Part shown: in pieces, positions 18,075-27,153 of the stretch
How positions within the stretch are numbered: the first letter of the stretch is position 1
Layout: every line of letters begins with the position of its first letter
Assembly (NCBI RefSeq): GCF_042219825.1
Contig: NZ_JBHJHQ010000006.1
Span: 372,001-436,000 of the forward strand
From: JBHJHP01 sp042219825
Lineage (GTDB): Bacteria > Bacteroidota > Bacteroidia > Bacteroidales > UBA5342
DNA: 64,000 bases
Direction of reading: 5' to 3'
Position numbers and translations under genes: made by a program
The notes under the pieces: generated by a model
The model's input: only the letters and a program-made list of their open reading frames with translations
Database searches by the model: none
Told to the model about the DNA's origin: nothing

Positions 18075-19283
18075 ATGAGAAAATATACACTAACAGGTTT
18101 ATTTGCAGCAATTATCCTTGTGTTCAGTGCGTGTGATGAGGTTGTAGATGGAGATTTGTCCGGCGACAAAGCTGGGTCTGAGTCTACGTACCTTGCGGAT
18201 GGTATGGCAGGAGGATCTGTTACCGGTGGCTCAGGGAATGGAGATTCTACGCAGGTTGATATTGTAGCAGGTCAGATAACAGCTGGTGAGTGGAATGATT
18301 TATCAAACTGGACTTTTTGGCTCAACCTGGGACAGGATGAGGACTATAAAGGAATGCCGGAGCACTGGAATTATGATATAAGTACAAGAATTTCAGTACA
18401 GGTTACAGGCTCATCGGGTAATCCTGTGATTAATGAAACAATCCAGCTTGTGGATGGATCTGATCAGGTTTTATGGTCCACAAAAACGGATTATTCTGGT
18501 ATGGCAGAATTTTGGCCAGGTTTATCCGGTTCTGATGCTGCAGTTTCGGAAATGAAAATTAAAATAGCAGGAATAACATTTACAAGTCTAAAAAAATACG
18601 CTGAAGGGATAAATGAAATTACGCTGGATGATTATAATGCTGCTATTGCAGGCTCAAAAATTGACATAGCATTCGTTGTGGATGCTACCGGATCAATGTC
18701 TGATGAGCTGGAATATCTGAAAGTGGAATTAGTCGATGTTATTGATAGCGTTAGGGAAACTAATCCGGATGCTGTAATAAATACCGGCAGTGTATTTTAC
18801 CGTGATGAAGGTGATGAATATGTGACAAGACAAAGCCCGTTTACTACCGATATATCAACTACAGTGAATTTTATTAAAGATCAGTCAGCAGATGGTGGAG
18901 GCGATTTTCCTGAAGCTGTTCATACAGCTTTGAATGAGGCAATCAATAACCTTCAGTGGTCCAATAGCGCTAAATCCCGCATTTTGTTTTTAATGCTTGA
19001 TGCGCCACCGCATCATGAAACTGATATCATTTCAAAAATGAATGAGTTAGTTAAGGATGCTGCTGTAAAAGGCATAAAAATAATTCCGGTAACGGCGAGC
19101 GGAATAGATAAGGAAACGGAATTTTTAATGCGATATATTGCGATTGCAACAAATGGTACATATGTATTTATTACCAATCACAGCGGTATTGGTAACGAAC
19201 ATTTAGAACCTACAGTTGGTGATTATGAGGTTGAATACCTGAATCATTTAATGGTTCGGTTGATTAATCAATATCTCGAGTAA
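18075..19283 (+). CDS. von Willebrand factor A domain lipoprotein
   Basis: The signal ends in a lipobox (VFSAC, Cys20). A low-complexity Gly/Ser/Asp linker and a small beta-rich domain follow, resembling an Ig-like or carboxypeptidase-regulatory fold. From about residue 195 there is a vWA domain with a perfect MIDAS start, DATGSMS (Asp203), a middle Thr region (SPFTTDIS) and LMLDAPPHH as the third metal segment. Such domains bind protein ligands through a metal ion. It would sit on a membrane surface facing the periplasm or outside. It precedes the phosphosignalling block, but a terminator and 676 bases separate them, so a shared function is only a possibility. Confidence 0.85.
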   Translation: MRKYTLTGLFAAIILVFSACDEVVDGDLSGDKAGSESTYLADGMAGGSVTGGSGNGDSTQVDIVAGQITAGEWNDLSNWTFWLNLGQDEDYKGMPEHWNYDISTRISVQVTGSSGNPVINETIQLVDGSDQVLWSTKTDYSGMAEFWPGLSGSDAAVSEMKIKIAGITFTSLKKYAEGINEITLDDYNAAIAGSKIDIAFVVDATGSMSDELEYLKVELVDVIDSVRETNPDAVINTGSVFYRDEGDEYVTRQSPFTTDISTTVNFIKDQSADGGGDFPEAVHTALNEAINNLQWSNSAKSRILFLMLDAPPHHETDIISKMNELVKDAAVKGIKIIPVTASGIDKETEFLMRYIAIATNGTYVFITNHSGIGNEHLEPTVGDYEVEYLNHLMVRLINQYLE

Positions 19284-19313
19284 AATAGCTTCGTTCAATT
19301 CAATTCAATTAAA

Positions 19314-19346
19314 TTAAAGTGTTTCTGCACTTTAACATCTGTTTTT
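19314..19346 (+). terminator. Terminator of vWA lipoprotein gene
   Basis: TTAAAGTG (19314-19321) and CACTTTAA (19328-19335) form an 8-bp stem with loop TTTCTG. After 5 bases a run of six T follows (19341-19346), which makes the fit good but not perfect. Confidence 0.6.
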
Positions 19347-19907
19347 TGTTTGAATAATTTTAAGAAGCGTGAGCCGGAAGGATGACGGTGAGCGCTTCTT
19401 TTTTTTCAATAGATAAATTTAATATTCTACTTACCTGATTTAATTAAAATTTCTCAAAATTTCCGTAAATTTAAAGGCCGCCTCAGATTTTGTGATCAAA
19501 GTGATAAAATATGCCTGATAGAGTAGTATCGGAGTAATTAACTTCTGCTACAAATATGGATTTTGTATAAACCATAGTCAGTGATATATTACATTGGAGT
19601 AATTTCCGAAGTCTTTCGTAATATCCGTAAGGTATATTAAAAATTGATTGTTTTGTAAGTGTTTGATTATGTGTTAGTAGTATTAATGGCAAAAATAAAT
19701 GCAACTTTCATTTTTATATGAAAATCTGAGTCTAGTTATCCAATTTAAAAGAAAAATTTGTTTATAAATGTTAATTTGTTAAATTTATACAAATTTCACC
19801 TGTATTGATTTTGATTTTGTGATGTAGGGAAGCAGATGAATATTATTTTCTGATTTAGAGTGTTTTAATATAAAATATAGTAGGGAATTAATTAAGTATT
19901 ATAAATT

Positions 19908-19934
19908 AAACTACTTAATTTTTTTAAGTAGTTT
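19908..19934 (+). promoter_or_regulatory. AT-rich hairpin 26 bases before lipoprotein start
   Basis: AAACTACTTAA (19908-19918) and TTAAGTAGTTT (19924-19934) form a perfect 11-bp stem with a T5 loop, directly upstream of the ATG at 19960. It may be a leader hairpin or an operator; a terminator for incoming transcripts is less likely since no clean T tract follows. Confidence 0.45.
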
Positions 19935-19959
19935 GTTATAAACACACAAAATTATTGAT

Positions 19960-20877
19960 ATGAATAAATATGCTTACTTTCTGTTTGTTCTGGTACTTTT
20001 AATTAGTTGCGGGAATCCAAATTCGCGTGAGCAAAACATTGGGGAATTGATAATTAACAGCGATTTAAATATAACGCTGGATACTGTTTTGAATAATCTC
20101 AATGAACCAGATGACGTGTATGTATCCGGTCAGTCGATATATTATTCTGTAAAGAATAATGAAGCTAAGGGTGATGAAGGCGCCTATAATATCATGGCAT
20201 TTGATGAAGCGACTCAGAAATCCAGGGTTGTATATACTTCAAACACCAGACCATTTGGTCTTATTGTAAATGACAGTTGTATGTTTATCACATCAAGAGA
20301 AGATGAGCAGCCAACGGATAATGCTCAGTTGTTAATGTACAACTTTAAGAATAAGCAACTGACTCATATTACCGATAGTCTGGCAGAACCGTTTGATATT
20401 GATACGGATAAAGATGGAAATATTTATGTAGGTGCGATTATAAAGGATAATGAGAGAAGTCCGCTTGTTAAGTACAAGGCCCCCGAATATATTGAATATG
20501 ACAGGGAGCTTGATGGTCATGGTGAAATTCTGAGTTTTGACTACGGAAACGATTTTATATGGTTTTCTAATGCAGGCGGTATTGCTAAAACCCAGGACAG
20601 AAGTACGTGGTCTGTAAGTTTTATAAATGGTGTTACAGGTTTGCTGGTTACGCAAAATTACATTTACTATACCAAGTACGAATATAACCTCTTAGGTAGA
20701 ATAGATATGTTTACCGGTGAAAACGAGGTGCTGCTTGAAAATGTGCTTCGTCCTTATAAAATGACTTATAGTGACAAGGATAACGCTCTTTATTTAATTG
20801 TAAATGATAATGCCAAAGAGCACACTTCCAAATTATTAAAATTGGTGGTGGAAAATGATCTTGCAAATTTATATTAG
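19960..20877 (+). CDS. Lipoprotein with beta-propeller-like repeats
   Basis: The lipobox LLISC places the lipidated Cys at residue 17. The rest repeats a strand pattern in which short 'D.D..G.IYVG' and 'YY..Y' elements recur: LNEPDDVYVSGQSIYYSVKNN, EPFDIDTDKDGNIYVGAI, GEILSFDYGNDFIWFSNAGG, LLVTQNYIYYTKYE and YKMTYSDKDNALYLIVNDN. This resembles a six-bladed NHL/SMP-30-type propeller with about 45 residues per blade. No catalytic residues are apparent. It lies 112 bases upstream of the FHA gene in the same direction and could be an outer-membrane or periplasmic partner of that operon, but this is inference. Confidence 0.7.
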   Translation: MNKYAYFLFVLVLLISCGNPNSREQNIGELIINSDLNITLDTVLNNLNEPDDVYVSGQSIYYSVKNNEAKGDEGAYNIMAFDEATQKSRVVYTSNTRPFGLIVNDSCMFITSREDEQPTDNAQLLMYNFKNKQLTHITDSLAEPFDIDTDKDGNIYVGAIIKDNERSPLVKYKAPEYIEYDRELDGHGEILSFDYGNDFIWFSNAGGIAKTQDRSTWSVSFINGVTGLLVTQNYIYYTKYEYNLLGRIDMFTGENEVLLENVLRPYKMTYSDKDNALYLIVNDNAKEHTSKLLKLVVENDLANLY

Positions 20878-20989
20878 TATCGGTCGGTTTACTCTGTTTG
20901 TGTAATTAATCGATAATTATTCTACTTGTAGAGAAAACTATTGTATAAAATATTCATTTAATCTGTTAATAATTAACTTAATAAACCAA

Positions 20990-21868
20990 ATGATGAAACG
21001 TATTTTACTTATAATGGTAGTAAGCATGATGGCAACTTTTATGCATGCAGAAATTACTGCTGTCAAAGACATAAAAGAAAATCCTGCAAAATATAAAGGC
21101 GAAGTGGTTACCATAAAGGGTCTTGTAACACGCTGGGTACCGGGCAAGGAAAATACAACTTCCCATTACCTTGTTGAAGGAGACTATGGTTTCACAATTC
21201 AAATCAATACAGCTCAGGTGTCACCCGAAACCAATTATAAATACGAAATTACCGGTATCGTTTATATTGAACCGGATACAGGTGAACCATTTATCAGCGA
21301 GCAGGGAAGAACCAATCTTACACTCCCCGCATCTGCAACAGCTCCTGAAGAAAAGTCAGGAATAAATACCCTTATGATAATTCTGATTATTGGGGTGGTA
21401 ATTATTATAGCGCTGATCCTTGTTTTAATATTCAGGAAACCGGGCGGAAAGGCCGGGGGCGAAGTCGCAGACATAGATGAAGATTTTCAAACCATAAAAT
21501 TGTCTGCTGCAGGCGATCCCAAAACGTTGAAATTTATTCCTGGTGAATTGAAAATAATCTCCGGTACCGATGAAGGAAAAGTATTTAAAATTGCCGGATA
21601 TCCTACACCTGAAGGAAATATCGTAACTATTGGGCGTGAAGATATTAAAGGAGAGAGAGGATATGCGCATATTAGGTTAATGGAAAAGACCATATCACGA
21701 AAGCAGGCAGAATTAATAGAATCCGATAATAAGTTAAGGTTAAAAAATGTAAGTAAAACAAATTTGACAATTGTTGACGGAGTGCAGTTACAACCGGGCG
21801 AAGAAGTTGAGATAAAGCCAAATTCAACCATTAAGACCGGTGAAGTGGAATTTCAATATATTTTATAA
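20990..21868 (+). CDS. Membrane protein with periplasmic OB-like domain and cytoplasmic FHA domain
   Basis: The protein starts with a signal-like segment (residues 4-20), then about 95 residues reading as an OB-fold strand set (KGEVVTIKGLVTRWVPG, YGFTIQINTA, YKYEITGIVYIE). One transmembrane helix follows at 126-148, and a C-terminal FHA domain at about 183-290. The FHA landmarks are IVTIGRE (Gly215-Arg216), TISRKQAEL (Ser236-Arg237) and LKNVSKTNLTIVDG. The canonical His after Ser-Arg is Gln here. FHA domains bind phosphothreonine peptides, so this could carry phosphorylation signals to or from an extracytoplasmic domain. It is followed 8 bases later by the phosphatase. I chose the first of two adjacent ATGs. 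Confidence 0.85.
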   Translation: MMKRILLIMVVSMMATFMHAEITAVKDIKENPAKYKGEVVTIKGLVTRWVPGKENTTSHYLVEGDYGFTIQINTAQVSPETNYKYEITGIVYIEPDTGEPFISEQGRTNLTLPASATAPEEKSGINTLMIILIIGVVIIIALILVLIFRKPGGKAGGEVADIDEDFQTIKLSAAGDPKTLKFIPGELKIISGTDEGKVFKIAGYPTPEGNIVTIGREDIKGERGYAHIRLMEKTISRKQAELIESDNKLRLKNVSKTNLTIVDGVQLQPGEEVEIKPNSTIKTGEVEFQYIL

Positions 21869-21876
21869 CTGTTTGA

Positions 21877-22743
21877 ATGTACAATATTGAATTTTCGCCA
21901 TACACATTTCATGGCCGTAGAGAATACAATCAGGATTATCTGGCTGCAGAACAGCTGAATGAGAATACATGGATATTTGCGGTGGCTGATGGTATGGGGG
22001 GTGCTAATGGAGGTGAATTAGCAAGTTATGTGGCAATTAATGCCTTAATCAATCATTTTGAAGATAGCAGTATTGTGTTAAACGAGACAAATCTCAAAGA
22101 GAATTTGGGTATGGCTGTCGAAAAAGCACATGGTGCAATTAATGATGAGATTTCCCGTGACCGTAATCTGAATGGTATGGGAACAACGCTGGTTTGTATT
22201 CTTATTCACGACAATAAGTATGTTTGGGCGTCTATTGGAGATAGCAGAATATATTACTTTAACAGTAATGAATATAAGCAGTTAACAACAGACCATTCTT
22301 ATGTTCAGGATTTTATGAAAGCAAAAGGTGAGAAGTTGCCTAAAGATATTTTAGATAATTATTCGCATATTCTCACCAAATGTATTGATGGCGGAATGGA
22401 GAAGGCTGATCTGTTTCCGACAGACAGCAATTGTTTGCAATTAAATGAAGGTGAAAGCTTTTTATTATGCTCCGATGGATTATTGACAGACAGAATTAAT
22501 ACTAACATTAATCTGTTCAAGAATTTTATTATGGGCAGAAAGGATCTGGATGAGGCCGCCAAAAGTCTTGTCGCATATGCCTATGAAATGGGAAGTGATG
22601 ATAACATTTCAGTCGTTCTCGTCAGAGTTGGCGTAAAACATATAAAAGAATTAAAATTAAGAGAATTCAGTTTACCTGTGGAAGATTCTGCAGATAATAA
22701 GAACAACTTATTAAAACGAATTTTCAATAAGAAATATAGCTAA
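21877..22743 (+). CDS. PP2C-family protein serine/threonine phosphatase
   Basis: The PP2C metal-binding signature is complete: RREYNQDYLAAE near residue 12, VADGMGGANGGELAS near 37, GTTLVCILI, ASIGDSRIYYF, LTTDHSYVQ, LCSDGLLTD and a final GSDDNISVVLV. These proteins remove phosphate from Ser/Thr using two Mn or Mg ions and act in the cytoplasm. The last 40 residues are a non-catalytic tail. The gene follows the FHA gene by 8 bases and its TAA overlaps the kinase ATG by one base, so it most likely reverses the phosphorylation made by that kinase. Confidence 0.95.
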   Translation: MYNIEFSPYTFHGRREYNQDYLAAEQLNENTWIFAVADGMGGANGGELASYVAINALINHFEDSSIVLNETNLKENLGMAVEKAHGAINDEISRDRNLNGMGTTLVCILIHDNKYVWASIGDSRIYYFNSNEYKQLTTDHSYVQDFMKAKGEKLPKDILDNYSHILTKCIDGGMEKADLFPTDSNCLQLNEGESFLLCSDGLLTDRINTNINLFKNFIMGRKDLDEAAKSLVAYAYEMGSDDNISVVLVRVGVKHIKELKLREFSLPVEDSADNKNNLLKRIFNKKYS

Positions 22744-24908
22744 TGGCTGAAGAAACTAAAAGATGTCCGTTTTGTGATGAGCTGATACGAAAGAATGCTA
22801 TCAAGTGTAGGCATTGTGGTAGCATAATTTCTTCTGATACTCTATCTTTTGTCGCAGATAGTCAGCCGGATACGCTTGTAAAACAGGTGCTTGGTGAAAC
22901 CTATGAAATAAGTGGCGTGGTCGGGTCCGGTGGAATGGCTGTTGTTTTTAAAGCTAATCAAAAAAACCTGCAACGTCCTGTTGCATTAAAAGTTATACAT
23001 CAGAATTTAATACATGAAAAGGAATTTGTTGATCGGTTTTTAAGGGAAGCAAGAGTTGGGGCATCATTAAATCACGATAACATCGTTAAAATTTATGATG
23101 TAGGCTCCATAGGTACAGTTCATTATATGGCTATGGAATTCCTTGAAGGTGAGACGTTAAGGGATATTATAAGAAAAGGCGGTAAACTATCTGTTGCTCA
23201 GACGATAAGATATATTATTCCCCTTGCCGAGGCTTTAGGTTATTTGCATAGCAAGAATCTGGTTCACCGCGATATAAAAACCGCAAACGTTATTGTCACC
23301 AAACAAAAACCTGTATTAACAGATTTCGGAATTGTGTTTGTACGCGGGGAAACCCGTTTGAGCCAGGCAGGAACTGTTGTGGGGACGCCTGAATATATGA
23401 GTCCTGAACAGGCAACCGGTAAAGTAGAAGTGGATCACCGGGCAGATATTTACAGCCTTGGTGTAATGATTTACGAATGTTTGACGGGTAAAGTGCCATT
23501 CCACAGTTCAAATCCGCTGACCACAGTTCACAGTTTGCTGAATGAAAGGCCCAAGGAGCCTAAGTTTTACGAGAAAAGCATTCCAATGTGGCTCAACCGT
23601 TTGATACTGGATTGTTTAATCAAAGATCCGGATGAACGTATACAGGATTGCTCAGTTTTGGTTGAGGCGCTTAAAAACAAAGATTATAAAGGAAATCCGG
23701 CCGGTTCTAAAAAGAAACAAAAAGGGAAAAAAGATACTGGTTCAGAAAATTTCGCTACATTAAAAATTTCCGGTGATGAGAGTCAGGTAATAAGTGGCGG
23801 TGAGTATAAAGATGATTTCTCGCACAGGAAAAGAAGACGGTGGGTCTTACCTGTATCAATTGTGTTTGCTGTTTTAATTGGCGCAGCGGCATATCTGTAT
23901 TTTGCAGCACCTCCGGGATTTCTGCCAGAATCATTCAGTAAATCACAAAAAACTGAAGCAAAAACGCCTGAAAAGGAACTGATTGCAGGAGCACGGAATG
24001 AAGAAAAAGAAAAGCAGACAGAGGTGTCAACTGCCAATGTTATACCTGCCACAACAACCGAACAGCCTGTTATCCAGAATTCTGATCCCGTAAGTACAGA
24101 AAAAACAGCAGAAACCGGAAATGACAATACCCCGGCTTTAAGTGCAGAGGAAATTGAAAAAATTAAGGAGGAAGAAGCAGATAAAATTAGAAAAGAACTG
24201 GCTGATAAAGCTCGTAAGGAAGAGGAGGCAAATCAGTTAAAACTTGCGGAGGAGGAGAAAGCACGAAAGGATGCGGCAGAAAAAGAACGCCTGAAGCGCG
24301 AAGCAGAAGCTAAGCGAAAAGCAGAACAAAGGTCAATATTGAGTAGTGATCAACTTTCTATGCTCGATAATATGGGGATTCCATTAGTTCTTGTAAAAGG
24401 GCCTAACGGTAATTATTACCTTGGGAAATATGAAGTAACGCAAAAGCTTTGGCAGAGCATTATGGGAAATAATCCCAGTGTAAATAAAGGACAGAATAAT
24501 CCTGTGGAAAATGTAAACAAATATGATATTCTGAACTTCCTGACTAAATTAAAATTACAGACTTCTATGGATTTTCGTCTGCCTACCGTAGATGAATGGA
24601 ATTTTGCTGCAAGAGCCAATGATTCATTTAAGTACAGTGGTAGCAATACACTTGGCGATTTTGGATGGTATGAAGGAAATACCAATATGGCATCTACCAG
24701 GCCTGTTGGTCAGAAAAATCCAAATGCTTTTGGTTTATACGATATGTCGGGAAACGTAGCAGAGCTGTGTGCGGACGGAAGTGTAAAAGGCGGAAGTTAT
24801 GTGAGTCCGTCTAACCAGTGTGAATTAAATTATGCTGAAAGCTGGGATCCTGATAAAAAAGACTGGACGACAGGTTTCCGAGTCTTGTTGAGATACGAAC
24901 GGAAATGA
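22743..24908 (+). CDS. Transmembrane Ser/Thr kinase with zinc ribbon and FGE-like domain
   Basis: The 721 residues divide into five parts. A zinc ribbon at the N-terminus has Cys8, Cys11, Cys22 and Cys25. A Hanks-type kinase follows: glycine loop GSGGMAVVFK, Lys83, HRD at 175-177, DFG at 194-196, and GTPEYMSPEQATG. Then come a transmembrane helix at about 366-388 and a charged coiled-coil at about 460-525. Last is an FGE/SUMF1-like domain (YYLGKYEVTQKLWQSIMG, FRLPTVDEWNFAAR, FGLYDMSGNVAEL, GFRVLL). The kinase would be cytoplasmic and the last domain periplasmic, suggesting a sensor. The gene overlaps the phosphatase (1 base) and the PEGA gene (4 bases). Confidence 0.93.
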   Translation: MAEETKRCPFCDELIRKNAIKCRHCGSIISSDTLSFVADSQPDTLVKQVLGETYEISGVVGSGGMAVVFKANQKNLQRPVALKVIHQNLIHEKEFVDRFLREARVGASLNHDNIVKIYDVGSIGTVHYMAMEFLEGETLRDIIRKGGKLSVAQTIRYIIPLAEALGYLHSKNLVHRDIKTANVIVTKQKPVLTDFGIVFVRGETRLSQAGTVVGTPEYMSPEQATGKVEVDHRADIYSLGVMIYECLTGKVPFHSSNPLTTVHSLLNERPKEPKFYEKSIPMWLNRLILDCLIKDPDERIQDCSVLVEALKNKDYKGNPAGSKKKQKGKKDTGSENFATLKISGDESQVISGGEYKDDFSHRKRRRWVLPVSIVFAVLIGAAAYLYFAAPPGFLPESFSKSQKTEAKTPEKELIAGARNEEKEKQTEVSTANVIPATTTEQPVIQNSDPVSTEKTAETGNDNTPALSAEEIEKIKEEEADKIRKELADKARKEEEANQLKLAEEEKARKDAAEKERLKREAEAKRKAEQRSILSSDQLSMLDNMGIPLVLVKGPNGNYYLGKYEVTQKLWQSIMGNNPSVNKGQNNPVENVNKYDILNFLTKLKLQTSMDFRLPTVDEWNFAARANDSFKYSGSNTLGDFGWYEGNTNMASTRPVGQKNPNAFGLYDMSGNVAELCADGSVKGGSYVSPSNQCELNYAESWDPDKKDWTTGFRVLLRYERK

Positions 24909-27040
24909 AAAATTTATTGACGATGAGAATTTATACAATTAGTTTATTCCTTTTTATTCTGAGTGGATTACAGCTTGTGTCAGCCCAGGAAACCGGGACA
25001 TTAATAATTGACAGTGACTCAAGTTATTTGCCGGTAATAATAAACGGCAGGGAAACAGGATTGTTTACTCCGTATAATGAAGAGGTGGAAACAGGAGAAT
25101 ATGCGATTGAAATAAAGTTCTCTCCGCTTTTTTCATTTCGTGATACCGTTGTTGTAACAGCAAATCAGGTGACAAAAGTATTCGAAAATCAGCCGCAGAC
25201 ATCAGGAAACCTTTTGATAAGCAGTATGCCGACTGAATCATCAGTGTATATCGGAGAAAAGTTGCTGGGTGAAACACCTTTGGCTTTAAAGGGTATATCA
25301 CCGGGAGATTACAGGTTTGTGGTTAAAAAGGAAAATTATAACGATGCTGTCGTAAATGTCAGTGTCGGGAATAGCGAACTGGCTAAAGCTTTTGCTGAAT
25401 TGACTGCCGGATACGGAACCATTAGTATCCTGGCAAATCCGGAAGCTGACATATATATTGATGATAATTTTGAGGGCACAAAAATGTACAATGGACGATT
25501 GTCCACCGGATCACATGTTATTGAAGTGCGCAAGGAAAGTTTTGATCCTCAGGTTAAGGTTATAGAGGTAGAAGAAGGGAAGGCTTATCGTGAATTCTTT
25601 CAGTTGCAACAGGTATTTGGAAAAATATCTATCACTACAAATCCGTCTTTGGCAAAAGTCTATTTGGATGGAAAGATGGTTGGTTTCTCTTCTATGATTC
25701 TGGATTCAGTTCCGGTCGGTGAACACACTTTAAAACTCGTTAAAGATGGTTTCCTGGCGCTGGAAAAGAATATTGATGTTGTGAAAAATAAGACAAATTA
25801 TATTGGTGAGGAATTAAAGAGCGGATTTATTGTAGTGACTGAACCAGCAAAAGCAAAAATTTACCTGGACGGAGAATATGTGGGGTTGAGTCCTAAGTTT
25901 CTTGTAGATATGGAACCCGGAAATCATGAAATTCAAATTGAAAAAGAAGACTATCCTGTAATCAGAAAAGAGGTAACATTTAAAAAGAATACTGCAGATA
26001 GCATTATTGTGGTTTTGGAGCAAGGGTTTCTTGTCTCTTCAAATCCTGAAGATGCAAAAGTTTATATGGATGGTGCACTATCAGGAAGTACCCCTCTCTT
26101 ATTAAAGGGCCTGGAAGGAAAGCATCAGTTCATTATTAAAAAGGATGATTTTGCTGATGAAACATTCGATATTGATTTTGCTGCAACAGATACCTTAAAT
26201 TATCATGTGAATTTGATGGCGGGTTGTAAGGTTAATGTTTTAACTAATTCTAACGATGCAGAAATATGGGTTGGAGATGATATGGTAGGAACAGGTAGCG
26301 TCTCAATTCCACTGGCATTAGGTGAACATACACTATCCTTTAAAAATAGTAAGTACTACAATGATTTTGAAAAGACTATTGATGTAAAAGAAAATGGTCA
26401 GGTTGAGGAAATTGAATTACCGTCAAAAATGTGTAGCGTTACCATTATATCAAAACCTAAGAAAGGAACAGTTTTGCTTGACAGTACATTGAAATTTAAT
26501 TCCAATGAGAAAAACGTGCTGTTGGGCGGTTTATATTCAATGAAACTCAAAGCAAAAGGGTTTAAAACCATTGAAGATGAGATTACTATTGAAAATGCTG
26601 ATGAAAAGTTTGAGTACCTTATGGAACCTTTGCATTACAGAAGTAAAGGAGCAGCGGTATTACTTACAATGATCTGGCCTGGTGCCGGGAGATCCTATTT
26701 AACCCGTGGGGAATCGTCAGCAATAGGAGGATTTCTGTTTTATGGTTTGGGTGCCGGATCCTATTTTACAAATGAGAAATCCATGGATCTGTCTGATGAA
26801 GCTGCAGAAGCCATGCTTCAAAATGATTATGCGGAACATGACAGGTTGATGCAGGAATCGGATGATTATAAATTATACTCCGATATCATGTTATATACGG
26901 CAGTTGGCGTATGGGGCATAAATATGATTCGTACCCTGGCAACACCATCAGAGAAGAAAAGATACGAAAAGCTGAAGATGACCGGGTATTATAATCCAAG
27001 GAATCAAACGACTAATATTGGATTAGTTTATAAATTCTAA
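24905..27040 (+). CDS. PEGA-repeat surface/periplasmic protein with C-terminal membrane region
   Basis: After a signal peptide ending at VSAQ there are about eight consecutive PEGA-type units of roughly 70 residues. Each follows 'G.I.I.S.P....VY.DG...G.TP..L..L..G.H.........Y', for example SITTNPSLAKVYLDGKMVG and FLVSSNPEDAKVYMDGAL. PEGA domains are beta-sandwich units often found in surface proteins. The C-terminal 130 residues include hydrophobic stretches (AAVLLTMIWPGAGRSY, IGGFLFYGLGAGSYF) like the DUF5683/TM2-type ends of other Bacteroidota proteins. The start codon overlaps the kinase stop by 4 bases, so the two are probably translated together. A terminator follows. Confidence 0.88.
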   Translation: MKNLLTMRIYTISLFLFILSGLQLVSAQETGTLIIDSDSSYLPVIINGRETGLFTPYNEEVETGEYAIEIKFSPLFSFRDTVVVTANQVTKVFENQPQTSGNLLISSMPTESSVYIGEKLLGETPLALKGISPGDYRFVVKKENYNDAVVNVSVGNSELAKAFAELTAGYGTISILANPEADIYIDDNFEGTKMYNGRLSTGSHVIEVRKESFDPQVKVIEVEEGKAYREFFQLQQVFGKISITTNPSLAKVYLDGKMVGFSSMILDSVPVGEHTLKLVKDGFLALEKNIDVVKNKTNYIGEELKSGFIVVTEPAKAKIYLDGEYVGLSPKFLVDMEPGNHEIQIEKEDYPVIRKEVTFKKNTADSIIVVLEQGFLVSSNPEDAKVYMDGALSGSTPLLLKGLEGKHQFIIKKDDFADETFDIDFAATDTLNYHVNLMAGCKVNVLTNSNDAEIWVGDDMVGTGSVSIPLALGEHTLSFKNSKYYNDFEKTIDVKENGQVEEIELPSKMCSVTIISKPKKGTVLLDSTLKFNSNEKNVLLGGLYSMKLKAKGFKTIEDEITIENADEKFEYLMEPLHYRSKGAAVLLTMIWPGAGRSYLTRGESSAIGGFLFYGLGAGSYFTNEKSMDLSDEAAEAMLQNDYAEHDRLMQESDDYKLYSDIMLYTAVGVWGINMIRTLATPSEKKRYEKLKMTGYYNPRNQTTNIGLVYKF

Positions 27041-27057
27041 GTTAAACATATAGAGAT

Positions 27058-27095
27058 AAAAGTCCGCTTTAAACTGAAGCGGACTTTTTGTTTTT
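27058..27095 (+). terminator. Terminator of FHA-PP2C-kinase-PEGA operon
   Basis: AAAAGTCCGCTT (27058-27069) pairs with AAGCGGACTTTT (27077-27088) as a 12-bp stem with loop TAAACTG, followed by a T-rich tail to 27095. It lies 17 bases after the PEGA gene. Confidence 0.9.
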
Positions 27096-27153
27096 AGGCA
27101 CCTTTGCTACCCCGAAATTCGTCATTGTTTGTTAATAAATTCAATTTTGTAGC

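Larger units (their letters stand above)
19284..19959. other. AT-rich non-coding region with two hairpins
   Basis: This 676-base gap starts with a pentamer run (TTCAA repeated, 19293-19307) and a terminator-like hairpin. It is then strongly AT-rich with no ORF I believe. It ends with a long AT hairpin just before the next gene (19908-19934). The reverse-strand ORF at 19483-19704 has no signal peptide, motif or start context. Confidence 0.6.

Noticed and set aside
19483..19704. 73-residue reverse-strand ORF in the AT-rich gap
   Set aside because: There is no recognisable motif, ribosome site or promoter, and the composition matches the surrounding non-coding DNA.
20990..27040. Type VI secretion regulatory module
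   Set aside because: Kinase, PP2C and FHA recall the T6SS threonine phosphorylation pathway, but no T6SS structural gene occurs in the window.
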